Assembly: GCA_013076295.1 (NCBI GenBank)
Contig: RQOL01000493.1
Coordinates: forward strand, 124,001-188,000
Origin: Sanderia malayensis
Taxonomy: Eukaryota; Cnidaria; Scyphozoa; Semaeostomeae; Pelagiidae
DNA: 64,000 nt
Reading direction: 5' to 3'
The number at the start of each line of letters is the position of its first letter. The first letter of the stretch is position 1. Made by a program: the position numbers and the translations under genes. The notes beneath the pieces are model-generated. The model was not told the origin of the DNA and ran no database searches. It was given only the letters and a program-made list of their open reading frames with translations. Below, one piece after another: positions 50,911-61,445 of this stretch.

Positions 50911-51104
50911 GTTTGCTTGGGACTGGTGTGAACTCGTGGTATGAGGATCAGATAATGAAAGAAGACCTCAAAAGGTATGCCCAGCAGAACTTAAAATGCA
51001 AAGAAGTACCAGATTTTATGGAAAGACACTACACTCCCCTTGCAAACGTTTGTGAACGGTTCGAACTTCAGGCCTGGTCCTCGTGGGATAATTTAAACTT
51101 TTAA
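50911..51104 (+). pseudogene. Orphan terminal exon of an unknown gene
   Basis: After an acceptor-like TTATGGCAG, a frame of about 63 codons reads SWYEDQIMKEDLKRYAQQNL and LQAWSSWDNLNF before a stop. It looks like the last exon of a protein, but no upstream exon was found between ACSF2 and this point. The region lies 200 bases from the left hAT copy, next to an apparent rearrangement breakpoint, so the rest of the gene may be elsewhere. A chance frame is possible. Confidence 0.3.
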
Positions 51105-51316
51105 ATTGGACAATGACATGACGCCACCTTTGAAGCAACAGCATGGAACGTTTGTCACAATACTATTATATGTAATAGTATCCTCACTGTGATATATTTT
51201 GACACGTAACCAGGATAAGATAATTTATGCATTTTTACTAATATAATCCGGGATATTCCCCATCTCCCAGGGGGGAATAAATAAGGACATATCTATTAGT
51301 TCCTCGTGGTTCTGAC

Positions 51317-54300
51317 CAGAGCCGCATTTACCCATGGGCCCACTGGGCCCGGGCCCAGGGGCCCCCGAAGATTCTTAGATTTAGGGGGCCCCGAGCAAAA
51401 TTTCGAAAAACCTATGAACTGCTATTGATTTTATTCTTGTGTTTGAATCGAGAAGTAATGTCTTCAAACAACGCAATAATACATTGTTCCTTGAAATTGG
51501 ATATCATAAACTGAGTCTGGCGACATCAGCCATGCTATCATAATTTTCATTTAATCTTCTTTCCGTTAGCAGATCGTTAGTTAAATAATCATCTTGACAA
51601 TACATTTGAAATCTACACCAAGTTTATGACTGATCTATGTTTGAGACAATAATTGATCTTATCTTATGGTTTAAATAAAGTTTGAAGATGAGCAACAGGT
51701 CTTACCCTAGCGGTGCAGCAAAGAAAAAGTTGAAGAAAATTCGTGAAACTGAATCTCTTAAAAACGTTCCAAAATTAACAAGTCTTGGTTTCAATTCAAA
51801 ACCCAAAGAGACTGAAGGAAATTATGGTGAAGGCATCCAAGAAGATATATGCGAACTGTCAACCGAGGGACAAAACCAAACGTTATCAACTAATGAAAAA
51901 ATAGCTTATGTCACAGATAAAGAAGAAGATCTCTCAGGCTCAGAATCGGATTCTTCTTGCGAGGAGTCCAGAGAAAGAAGTAGGAAAGGCGATGTGGAAG
52001 AAAGTCTTTTGGTCAGTCACTTTTCTAATGATGCAGCACAGTGGACAGAGATCACTGAGGAACTTCGACACTACTGGGCCTCGAATGGACCCACGCAGTG
52101 CCAAAGGTGGACATCTCCGTACATTCAGTCGGCAAGGGAGTTTAAAGAGAGAGCACGAATAAAAACTCGATATTTTAGTGAATCCCTTCTTCACAGAAAG
52201 CTGCCACACGGCGAGAAAATTAAGAGAGAGTGGCTTCTTTATTCTCTATCAACAGGGAAAGTTTTTTGCTTTTATTGCAAGTTGTTCGAAAGTACTAACC
52301 ATTCTTCGATGTTTTCCAACGAAGGCTTTGATGACTGGAAACACCCAGAGATGATTCACGTGCATGAGCGTTCATCAGCCCACTTTGAGAGCATTCAATC
52401 CTGCAGACGTTGGAAAACAAGACAAAGCTTGATTGATACCCAACACCAACAGCAAATACAGAAAGAGGAAGCATATTGGGGAAGCGTATTGTCAAGGGTG
52501 GTCGAGGTGGTGAAGTTCTTGGGAGAAAGAGGATTGGCTCTACGTGGAGATTCTCACATTATCGGAAACTCAGATAACGGTAATTTCCTTGGAATAATGG
52601 AGCTCATTGGAAAATTTGACCCTTTTCTAGCTGACCATATTGCCCGTTTCGGAAATCAAGGATCGGGATATCCATCATATCTATCTCACGCAACTATGGA
52701 AGAAATTGTAAGCATATTAGGAAACGCGTTGCGTGAAAGTATAGTAGCGTCCATCAAAGAGGCGAAGTATTATTCCATTATTGTGGACTCCACCCCAGAT
52801 GTCTCCCACGTTGACCAGCTGACTTTGGTTGTGAGGTACATTGAAAATGGAAAACCCGTAGAAAGATTTGTTGGTTTTACACCTATCAAATCACACAAAA
52901 GTGAATCATTGACCTCAGACATCCTGGAGACCTTGAAAGCCCTGACGCTGGACATTGATCTATGCAGAGGCCAGTCATACGACAATGCATCCAACATGTC
53001 AGGAAAATATACTGGGGTTCAAGCAAGAATCAAAGAAGTAAATAGTTGTGCACCTAACATGCCTTGTGCCAGCTACTCACTCAATCTTGTGGGCAATGTT
53101 GCTGCTGAGTGTTGTCGTGAAGCAGTCTCATTCTTTTCCATTGTAAGTGAAGTTTATAATTTTTTTTCTTCTTCAACCTACCGATGGGACTCTATGAAAG
53201 AAAACTTAGCAAAACACCAACTGGTGGTTAAAAAGTTATCAGACACCAGGTGGTCTGCTCGGCATGATGCTATCAGGGCACTTGCGAAAGGTTCTGTTCC
53301 CATTAAAAAATCCTTAGACGAGTTAGCTGACGATGAAGAGCAAACAATGCAGACAAGACATGATGCTGAGTCAATCTCTGACAAAATGAATGCTCTGGAA
53401 TATGCATCCATGTGCTTGTTTTGGTATGACTTACTTGGGAGAATAAATGCTACAAATCTGTCTTTGCAAACGATTGATCTGAGTCTTTCATGCGTTGTTG
53501 ACTTGTATCGCAGTTTGAAGTCATACATTTCAGAGATCAGAAGTGAAGGAAAATTCAAAGAGTATCTCGACAAGGCAAAATCATTCAGCGATGCAACATA
53601 TCAGGAATTCAGAGATGAGAGAAGGAGGAAAATCAAAAGAAAAAAGGCAACGGACAAGAGTGCAACAAGTGGAGTAGAGCTAGCTGGCGAACGAGCCTTT
53701 TACGTTAATACGTACCTGCCAATCATCGACAGTCTCCAAACTGAGCTCTCCCGGCGGCAAGCAGCATACGAGCTTATCAATGACAGATTTGGTTTTCTCG
53801 TTAGTCTGGATAGCAAAGATGTGGACGTTGCTACTAATTGTAAAGTCCTGAAAGAAGCCTATCCAAATCATTTTGATGATGACATGGAAATGGAAATTCG
53901 GCAATATCGCAAGTTTATTGAAAAGCCTCTTCAAACGTTCCTCTATAAGAGGAGGAATCTCCTTGATACCGACACCGAATGTCACAAAAAAAGAAAGAAA
54001 TTGAAGAGGCGACAGCCCCATGAAAGACAAAAGCCTATTTCGGAGTTTCTGTTAGAGCAAATTGTGAAAGGAGGTGTAGCTGCCACTTTCCCAAATGCAA
54101 TGACCGCACTTAGACTGTTACTCACCTTGCCATGTGGAGTTGCCTCCGGTGAAAGAAGTTTCTCTATGCTGAAAAGGGTCAAGAGTCAACTAAGGTCCAC
54201 CATGTCACAAGACCGCGTTACTGCGTTATGCTTAATGGCCGCAAATTTTGATGTGCTGAGAGGTTTAGATGCCAAGAAAATCATCTGCAATTTTGCAGCA

Positions 54301-54568
54301 GTGAAGGCAAGACGAAAAGAATTAGCAGCATCATGAACTAAAGAACAAGAGTAGTTTATTGGGATTGCACCGAAATGTGTATATTTTTACAAATTTATTC
54401 ATTTTTTGAGTTTTTTCTATCAAACTATTTAGTTGATATTAACTTGTTTGTAATGACTGAATCTGAGTACTCTATACGTGAAATACATAAAAAAAAATTT
54501 TTGATGTATTTCAAGGGGCCCAAATTAATTTTGGGCCCAGGGCCCCCACCGACTTAAATGCGGCCCTG
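51317..54568 (+). mobile_element. Autonomous hAT transposon, copy A
   Basis: A 3252-bp element with ends CAGAGCCGCATTTA and complement of CAGGGCCGCATTTA, and GGGCCC-rich subtermini. It encodes one 882-residue transposase. Copy B (58061-61312) has the same length in inverted orientation. The 8 bases on the left (GTTCTGAC) and right (GGTTGGAC) are not duplicates of each other. The right one instead matches copy B's 5' flank. Confidence 0.95.
51688..54336 (+). CDS. hAT transposase (ZMYM1-like, TTF zinc finger), copy A
   Basis: The protein runs 882 residues from the ATG at 51688. An acidic, serine-rich N-terminal region precedes a TTF/BED-like zinc finger (about residues 170-245: REWLLYSLSTGKVFCFYCKL, then HVHERSSAHFES). 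The RNase H-like catalytic domain carries plausible acidic residues at D367 (IIVDSTPDVSHVDQ), D432 (GQSYDNASNMSG) and E822 (SGERSFSMLKRVKSQLR). The last stretch is the hAT dimerisation region (CGVASGERSF). It resembles zinc finger MYM-type protein 1-like proteins, many of which are domesticated or active hATs. Both copies encode the same sequence with no disruption, so this may be an active transposase. The catalytic assignments are by family pattern. Confidence 0.93.
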   Translation: MSNRSYPSGAAKKKLKKIRETESLKNVPKLTSLGFNSKPKETEGNYGEGIQEDICELSTEGQNQTLSTNEKIAYVTDKEEDLSGSESDSSCEESRERSRKGDVEESLLVSHFSNDAAQWTEITEELRHYWASNGPTQCQRWTSPYIQSAREFKERARIKTRYFSESLLHRKLPHGEKIKREWLLYSLSTGKVFCFYCKLFESTNHSSMFSNEGFDDWKHPEMIHVHERSSAHFESIQSCRRWKTRQSLIDTQHQQQIQKEEAYWGSVLSRVVEVVKFLGERGLALRGDSHIIGNSDNGNFLGIMELIGKFDPFLADHIARFGNQGSGYPSYLSHATMEEIVSILGNALRESIVASIKEAKYYSIIVDSTPDVSHVDQLTLVVRYIENGKPVERFVGFTPIKSHKSESLTSDILETLKALTLDIDLCRGQSYDNASNMSGKYTGVQARIKEVNSCAPNMPCASYSLNLVGNVAAECCREAVSFFSIVSEVYNFFSSSTYRWDSMKENLAKHQLVVKKLSDTRWSARHDAIRALAKGSVPIKKSLDELADDEEQTMQTRHDAESISDKMNALEYASMCLFWYDLLGRINATNLSLQTIDLSLSCVVDLYRSLKSYISEIRSEGKFKEYLDKAKSFSDATYQEFRDERRRKIKRKKATDKSATSGVELAGERAFYVNTYLPIIDSLQTELSRRQAAYELINDRFGFLVSLDSKDVDVATNCKVLKEAYPNHFDDDMEMEIRQYRKFIEKPLQTFLYKRRNLLDTDTECHKKRKKLKRRQPHERQKPISEFLLEQIVKGGVAATFPNAMTALRLLLTLPCGVASGERSFSMLKRVKSQLRSTMSQDRVTALCLMAANFDVLRGLDAKKIICNFAAVKARRKELAAS

Positions 54569-55267
54569 GGTTGGACTCTAGCCATGAAAGTCAATGGAAG
54601 CAAGGTTTGGATTTTATTTAATGGATTGTGATAAGTATTACTACTACTCACAACCCAAACCCAAAGCATTACTACTTATAATGGATTTTACATTTCCTAA
54701 GGAGGCTTGAAATTTTGACTAGGATTCTCTTTCCAGCTAACTTTCCCAAGTGACTCGCTTTACTGGCAGAATAGCGTGACCTATAACGTCGAAAATGGTT
54801 TGAAATCACTTGAGTTTGAAGAGGCCAAATTTCCAGCCTTTTCATCTACAAACATGACGTCAATTTGCTTTGGCATGAAGTTCGCTGGTGTGACAAAGTG
54901 GATTCGCTTGACCGTAGACCGGAGCCAGTCATTGTTGGATCTATTTAAAGATGGAAACCCGGTGTATACACGTTTTGGAAGAGATAAATGGAAGTCTCTT
55001 ATTGCTGACGCCTCTTTGCAGGCCAATTGCAATTGTGAAGGAGTCAATGTACAACGTTCAAGCGGTATTAATATAGATGCCAGGATCGGTATTTTCAGCA
55101 ATCAAGAAAATGATTGCAATTCACCGGATTCCTTTATCGGGGTTGGCTTGATCAATGGTAATGTCTGTCGTCAGCCCATTGCTATTTCATGCGGGAATTT
55201 TGCAAGATGTAATCCAGATAATGGCGACAAGACGTCTCCTGCCATGTGCTACCTTCTTATTCAATGA
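54569..55267 (+). pseudogene. 3' half of a fibrinogen/intelectin-like gene, cut by hAT
   Basis: The first bases are the 8-bp site GGTTGGAC, which also starts an exon fragment (54569-54604, encoding GWTLAMKVNGSK up to a donor). A second exon (54737-55267, phase consistent) encodes LYWQNSVTYNVENG, ARIGIFSNQENDCNSPDS and CGNFARCNPDNGDKTSP, ending CYLLIQ and a stop. This is the C-terminal part of a secreted fibrinogen-related/intelectin-like domain. I recall similar C-termini in cnidarian skeletal organic matrix protein 5-like proteins. Its 5' half is at 61313-61445 on the other strand. As arranged, the halves cannot form one transcript. Confidence 0.8.
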
Positions 55268-56789
55268 ATGCCTTCATCTTTCTCCAGTCCATTTAGCCGA
55301 AGTGCAAAAATATGAAAATGTAACTCGCAGAAAATGCTGTGATGGTTGTGACACAGCGTAAAAACTTTGGGCTGTTTTCCATATTTGCAGCTTTGCACTT
55401 TTAGCACCTCGTTTTGAATTTTTTAACATTTATTTAATGTTTACGCTAAATATTCTCACATTAGTCACAAGACTTCTACTGGTAATGGTATATCTCCTCG
55501 GAGTTATATCATTACCATGTTTCACTATAAATTAAAAAAAATGATCGAAACCAAGAGATATAACGCGAGAGTATATAGAAAGAGAACGAAGGAGTATGAA
55601 TGAAAAAACAAATAAAAGGAATATAAAAGTAATCTGGTGACAAATGCAGTAAAAATCCGTGTGTAAGAACCTACTTTTTTCAAAGTTTGGCAAAACAGGT
55701 TCTTGTATAATGGGGTACTTATTTACAGTTCAGGCTGAATAGGTTCTTAATTAGATTCTTAATTTCGACAGAGTGGACACTGCTGTTGATTATCAGAAAA
55801 TAGCATTAAATTTGGTCTGTTCTTCACTGTAAATATTTATTAGTGTACCAATGTTGCCAAAAGTCCACCAAATAATTGATCATTGGTACAGAACGGTATG
55901 TAAAAATTTCCCGTTTTTTCCAAAAAATTAAATTTCAATCTTTACTGATTATTTTGGTGCCTGCTTTGTCTTATTTGATCACGATAAGTGTACTAAATTT
56001 TGCTTTGAAATAAGGGCACTGATTGCGACATTGCGGTATGACGTCATAACCATGAAAGAGATCAACTTTTATATCTGTGCTGTGTGCAACCGTGTTTTAA
56101 ATCTGTGCTGTGTGCAACCACGACCTTTATTAAAAAGTCGTTCCCCAAGGTACAAAACTGCAACTTTCCGCACGTCGTTTCAGCTATTAAACAAAAAATT
56201 AAACTTACGGTAACGCTATAGCGGCGCTTTGAACAAACCGTGCGATCAGTCAAACGACATCTTATTCTGCGCGGTCTGATTTCCAAGCAGCAGGAAGTAT
56301 TCACAAAGGAAGTTTGTCAGAAATCATGGATGGCAGAGCTGTGTCAGTGAAACTAGAAGCAAACACGATGGCCGGGGTTGTGTTGTTAGAGGACCAGGCA
56401 AAGTAAGCTGTTACAGCAGTTAATTAATAAATGGGATTTTCAGACAGCCGTTTTCAAAACAAATTTGACATGAAATGAAACAGATAAGGAGAGCTGAAGG
56501 CGTGCGTTTTGTTCACACACACAGGCCAGGCGGAAATTAAGCACAAAGCTGCAGAAACATCAGCTTCATTTTCTGTCAATTTGGAACCACCGTGCATTAA
56601 CAGAAAACTTGCAACACCTCTGAGTATGATAATCAATTGCTAGGCAGAATTTTGCAACTAGTTCTATTTTATTTCTGCGACTTCTGTCCCGATGAAAACA
56701 CTGTAGCAACTAGGCGTTCCAGCCAGATGTGATGTAAAAGTGATTCATTTTAATAAGGCTGAACTGACAACAATATCAGATATATCTTA
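55268..56789. other. Segment between the split gene and the LINE fragment
   Basis: No gene is supported. It contains the 3' flank of the split gene half. A TA-rich inverted pair (GGTAATGGTATATCTCCTCG near 55480-55500) and TGTGCTGTGTGCAACC duplicated near 56080 and 56110 are visible. Under the inversion model this segment is reversed relative to its original orientation. Confidence 0.4.
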
Positions 56790-56791
56790 AA

Positions 56792-56822
<31 letters not shown>

Positions 56823-58060
56823 GATATTAACAGATCCACATAACATGGCTATTCTCTGTTAAGTACTACATAAAATAATGTCTTTATTAAAAGAATATAG
56901 ATTGTCCTGAATAAATTAATGTCCATAATATGAATAACTTATTACATTGCGTCTAATTAAAAACCTATGTTACAATTTTATTCTTTAAAAATGCTTTAGA
57001 TAATGTTAAAAAATTACTGTAAATACGGCAGTTCCTTATGTTTTCTGGCAAAGAATTAAACAGCTTTCCTGCAATATCCTGAAAAGTTCCAGTTTCCCTT
57101 GGGATCACGAGTGATCTTGCACTGCTTGATCGAAGCTCTCTGGTAAACTTTTTTTCTTCGAGTGTCAAATGTGATGGCCAGAACTCATAGTTCATCGCTT
57201 TGAATGTCATTTTCAGAAGGTTCAGTTCCCTTCTTTCCTTTATAGGCAGCCATCCCAATTTCAAAATGGCTTTTGTATTGTTTATGTAATTTCCAGTTAC
57301 AAAAGCTGCAGCGGCGAATTGTACTTTCTGCAAGCGTTTCTGCTGTGCAACAGTAAGAGGAGTATAGACTTGGTCTGCATAGTCAATCTTTGAGAGAATG
57401 AGTGACTCTGCAAGTTGCTTTCGTAGATTGAAGGGTGCCATATTCTTCAACTTCTTGAGAATAGCTAGCGTACCGTAGCAAGAGCCGGTAATGGTCTTTA
57501 TATGATTATCCCAAGTTAGATTATCATTCAAATGTACACCTAGAAGCTTGCATGTATCAGTTCTCTCTAATTTCTCTTCTTTAATACAGATTTGAGGTTT
57601 GAAATCTTTGAGGTTGTGTTTGGCTGACATCTCTCTTGTAGAAATGACCATGAGCTTCGTTTTTGCGCTATTCAATGCAAGGCTGTTTCTATCAGACCAA
57701 TCACTCAGTTGTGATAACGTATCAGCTGTTGTCTTTTCTAAAAACTCAAGGTTCTTAGGCTTGGCGTGTATGTACAAAGTTGTGTCGTCTGCATACTGAT
57801 ATCCCTTTGTTGACAATTCAGATTGGAGGTCTGCTACGTAGATATTGAATAGCACTGGCCCGAGGATCGACCCTTGTGGAACTCCAAACTTCACTGCAGT
57901 CATATTAGATAGTTTGTCATCGATTTGAACAAATTGCCACCTATCTGTGACGTAGCTTAAAGTCCACCTTAGGAATTGCTTAGAGAATCCTAATTTGCTC
58001 ATCTTCGTTATCAAGTTTGAAAATTTGACGGTGTCGAAGGCCTTCGAGAAGTCCGCTAAG
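56790..58060 (-). mobile_element. LINE 3' fragment with reverse transcriptase, cut by hAT copy B
   Basis: On the minus strand an open frame from the hAT border at 58060 to 56965 encodes about 363 residues of non-LTR reverse transcriptase: DFSKAFDTV, FGVPQGSILGPVLFNIYVAD, YADDTTLYIHAK and LGVHLNDNLTWDNHI. A (TTA)n tract at about 56791-56820 lies 145-175 bases past the stop and may be the 3' tail. The upstream fingers of the RT and the endonuclease are missing. The first in-frame residues at the border come from the hAT end, so the hAT insertion interrupted the RT. The CR1/Jockey-like group is likely. Confidence 0.85.
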
Positions 58061-61000
58061 CAGGGCCGCATTTAAGTCGGTGGGGGCCCTGGGCCCAAAA
58101 TTAATTTGGGCCCCTTGAAATACATCAAAAATTTTTTTTTATGTATTTCACGTATAGAGTACTCAGATTCAGTCATTACAAACAAGTTAATATCAACTAA
58201 ATAGTTTGATAGAAAAAACTCAAAAAATGAATAAATTTGTAAAAATATACACATTTCGGTGCAATCCCAATAAACTACTCTTGTTCTTTAGTTCATGATG
58301 CTGCTAATTCTTTTCGTCTTGCCTTCACTGCTGCAAAATTGCAGATGATTTTCTTGGCATCTAAACCTCTCAGCACATCAAAATTTGCGGCCATTAAGCA
58401 TAACGCAGTAACGCGGTCTTGTGACATGGTGGACCTTAGTTGACTCTTGACCCTTTTCAGCATAGAGAAACTTCTTTCACCGGAGGCAACTCCACATGGC
58501 AAGGTGAGTAACAGTCTAAGTGCGGTCATTGCATTTGGGAAAGTGGCAGCTACACCTCCTTTCACAATTTGCTCTAACAGAAACTCCGAAATAGGCTTTT
58601 GTCTTTCATGGGGCTGTCGCCTCTTCAATTTCTTTCTTTTTTTGTGACATTCGGTGTCGGTATCAAGGAGATTCCTCCTCTTATAGAGGAACGTTTGAAG
58701 AGGCTTTTCAATAAACTTGCGATATTGCCGAATTTCCATTTCCATGTCATCATCAAAATGATTTGGATAGGCTTCTTTCAGGACTTTACAATTAGTAGCA
58801 ACGTCCACATCTTTGCTATCCAGACTAACGAGAAAACCAAATCTGTCATTGATAAGCTCGTATGCTGCTTGCCGCCGGGAGAGCTCAGTTTGGAGACTGT
58901 CGATGATTGGCAGGTACGTATTAACGTAAAAGGCTCGTTCGCCAGCTAGCTCTACTCCACTTGTTGCACTCTTGTCCGTTGCCTTTTTTCTTTTGATTTT
59001 CCTCCTTCTCTCATCTCTGAATTCCTGATATGTTGCATCGCTGAATGATTTTGCCTTGTCGAGATACTCTTTGAATTTTCCTTCACTTCTGATCTCTGAA
59101 ATGTATGACTTCAAACTGCGATACAAGTCAACAACGCATGAAAGACTCAGATCAATCGTTTGCAAAGACAGATTTGTAGCATTTATTCTCCCAAGTAAGT
59201 CATACCAAAACAAGCACATGGATGCATATTCCAGAGCATTCATTTTGTCAGAGATTGACTCAGCATCATGTCTTGTCTGCATTGTTTGCTCTTCATCGTC
59301 AGCTAACTCGTCTAAGGATTTTTTAATGGGAACAGAACCTTTCGCAAGTGCCCTGATAGCATCATGCCGAGCAGACCACCTGGTGTCTGATAACTTTTTA
59401 ACCACCAGTTGGTGTTTTGCTAAGTTTTCTTTCATAGAGTCCCATCGGTAGGTTGAAGAAGAAAAAAAATTATAAACTTCACTTACAATGGAAAAGAATG
59501 AGACTGCTTCACGACAACACTCAGCAGCAACATTGCCCACAAGATTGAGTGAGTAGCTGGCACAAGGCATGTTAGGTGCACAACTATTTACTTCTTTGAT
59601 TCTTGCTTGAACCCCAGTATATTTTCCTGACATGTTGGATGCATTGTCGTATGACTGGCCTCTGCATAGATCAATGTCCAGCGTCAGGGCTTTCAAGGTC
59701 TCCAGGATGTCTGAGGTCAATGATTCACTTTTGTGTGATTTGATAGGTGTAAAACCAACAAATCTTTCTACGGGTTTTCCATTTTCAATGTACCTCACAA
59801 CCAAAGTCAGCTGGTCAACGTGGGAGACATCTGGGGTGGAGTCCACAATAATGGAATAATACTTCGCCTCTTTGATGGACGCTACTATACTTTCACGCAA
59901 CGCGTTTCCTAATATGCTTACAATTTCTTCCATAGTTGCGTGAGATAGATATGATGGATATCCCGATCCTTGATTTCCGAAACGGGCAATATGGTCAGCT
60001 AGAAAAGGGTCAAATTTTCCAATGAGCTCCATTATTCCAAGGAAATTACCGTTATCTGAGTTTCCGATAATGTGAGAATCTCCACGTAGAGCCAATCCTC
60101 TTTCTCCCAAGAACTTCACCACCTCGACCACCCTTGACAATACGCTTCCCCAATATGCTTCCTCTTTCTGTATTTGCTGTTGGTGTTGGGTATCAATCAA
60201 GCTTTGTCTTGTTTTCCAACGTCTGCAGGATTGAATGCTCTCAAAGTGGGCTGATGAACGCTCATGCACGTGAATCATCTCTGGGTGTTTCCAGTCATCA
60301 AAGCCTTCGTTGGAAAACATCGAAGAATGGTTAGTACTTTCGAACAACTTGCAATAAAAGCAAAAAACTTTCCCTGTTGATAGAGAATAAAGAAGCCACT
60401 CTCTCTTAATTTTCTCGCCGTGTGGCAGCTTTCTGTGAAGAAGGGATTCACTAAAATATCGAGTTTTTATTCGTGCTCTCTCTTTAAACTCCCTTGCCGA
60501 CTGAATGTACGGAGATGTCCACCTTTGGCACTGCGTGGGTCCATTCGAGGCCCAGTAGTGTCGAAGTTCCTCAGTGATCTCTGTCCACTGTGCTGCATCA
60601 TTAGAAAAGTGACTGACCAAAAGACTTTCTTCCACATCGCCTTTCCTACTTCTTTCTCTGGACTCCTCGCAAGAAGAATCCGATTCTGAGCCTGAGAGAT
60701 CTTCTTCTTTATCTGTGACATAAGCTATTTTTTCATTAGTTGATAACGTTTGGTTTTGTCCCTCGGTTGACAGTTCGCATATATCTTCTTGGATGCCTTC
60801 ACCATAATTTCCTTCAGTCTCTTTGGGTTTTGAATTGAAACCAAGACTTGTTAATTTTGGAACGTTTTTAAGAGATTCAGTTTCACGAATTTTCTTCAAC
60901 TTTTTCTTTGCTGCACCGCTAGGGTAAGACCTGTTGCTCATCTTCAAACTTTATTTAAACCATAAGATAAGATCAATTATTGTCTCAAACATAGATCAGT

Positions 61001-61312
61001 CATAAACTTGGTGTAGATTTCAAATGTATTGTCAAGATGATTATTTAACTAACGATCTGCTAACGGAAAGAAGATTAAATGAAAATTATGATAGCATGGC
61101 TGATGTCGCCAGACTCAGTTTATGATATCCAATTTCAAGGAACAATGTATTATTGCGTTGTTTGAAGACATTACTTCTCGATTCAAACACAAGAATAAAA
61201 TCAATAGCAGTTCATAGGTTTTTCGAAATTTTGCTCGGGGCCCCCTAAATCTAAGAATCTTCGGGGGCCCCTGGGCCCGGGCCCAGTGGGCCCATGGGTA
61301 AATGCGGCTCTG
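58061..61312 (-). mobile_element. Autonomous hAT transposon, copy B (inverted)
   Basis: A 3252-bp element inverted relative to copy A at 51317-54568, with the same ends and an identical predicted protein. In the element's own orientation its 5' flank is GGTTGGAC (61313-61320 complemented) and its 3' flank is CTTAGCGG (58053-58060 complemented), which lies in a LINE RT. These do not match each other. Confidence 0.95.
58293..60941 (-). CDS. hAT transposase, copy B, identical to copy A
   Basis: Predicted 882-residue transposase identical in every residue to that at 51688-54336, including the zinc finger, the two aspartates, the glutamate and the dimerisation region. No stop or frameshift is present. 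Identity over the whole element means the copies diverged very recently, were converted, or are a duplicated sequence in the assembly. The promoter is presumed to lie within the 5' 370 bases of the element. Confidence 0.93.
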   Translation of the reverse strand: MSNRSYPSGAAKKKLKKIRETESLKNVPKLTSLGFNSKPKETEGNYGEGIQEDICELSTEGQNQTLSTNEKIAYVTDKEEDLSGSESDSSCEESRERSRKGDVEESLLVSHFSNDAAQWTEITEELRHYWASNGPTQCQRWTSPYIQSAREFKERARIKTRYFSESLLHRKLPHGEKIKREWLLYSLSTGKVFCFYCKLFESTNHSSMFSNEGFDDWKHPEMIHVHERSSAHFESIQSCRRWKTRQSLIDTQHQQQIQKEEAYWGSVLSRVVEVVKFLGERGLALRGDSHIIGNSDNGNFLGIMELIGKFDPFLADHIARFGNQGSGYPSYLSHATMEEIVSILGNALRESIVASIKEAKYYSIIVDSTPDVSHVDQLTLVVRYIENGKPVERFVGFTPIKSHKSESLTSDILETLKALTLDIDLCRGQSYDNASNMSGKYTGVQARIKEVNSCAPNMPCASYSLNLVGNVAAECCREAVSFFSIVSEVYNFFSSSTYRWDSMKENLAKHQLVVKKLSDTRWSARHDAIRALAKGSVPIKKSLDELADDEEQTMQTRHDAESISDKMNALEYASMCLFWYDLLGRINATNLSLQTIDLSLSCVVDLYRSLKSYISEIRSEGKFKEYLDKAKSFSDATYQEFRDERRRKIKRKKATDKSATSGVELAGERAFYVNTYLPIIDSLQTELSRRQAAYELINDRFGFLVSLDSKDVDVATNCKVLKEAYPNHFDDDMEMEIRQYRKFIEKPLQTFLYKRRNLLDTDTECHKKRKKLKRRQPHERQKPISEFLLEQIVKGGVAATFPNAMTALRLLLTLPCGVASGERSFSMLKRVKSQLRSTMSQDRVTALCLMAANFDVLRGLDAKKIICNFAAVKARRKELAAS

Positions 61313-61445
61313 GTCCAACCTCCAGATCCACAACCAGGTATTTCATTCATGAGACAAAAATGGTCACCAGATTTTAACTTGTAAATGCCGTTTTTGTCAG
61401 ATCTTTGATTCCTATCATTGAAGATCTCAGAACAGCTTTCGTGAT
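61313..61445 (-). pseudogene. 5'-side exon of the split fibrinogen/intelectin-like gene
   Basis: Read on the minus strand, an acceptor (TTCTTTTAG) leads into an exon encoding HESCSEIF, NGIYKL, HFCLMNEIPGCGSGGWT. It stops exactly at the hAT border. Together these are the start of a fibrinogen-related domain, with the typical SC-x(2)-I and GGWT landmarks. The final 8 bases are GGTTGGAC. Joined at one copy of that site, the frame continues into the exon at 54569-54604. A possible 16-base upstream exon at 61614-61629 is tentative. Further 5' exons were not resolved. Confidence 0.75.

Noticed and set aside
58599..59451. Plus-strand frames of 116 and 131 codons
   Set aside because: Antisense shadows of the hAT transposase; the same frames occur antisense to copy A.
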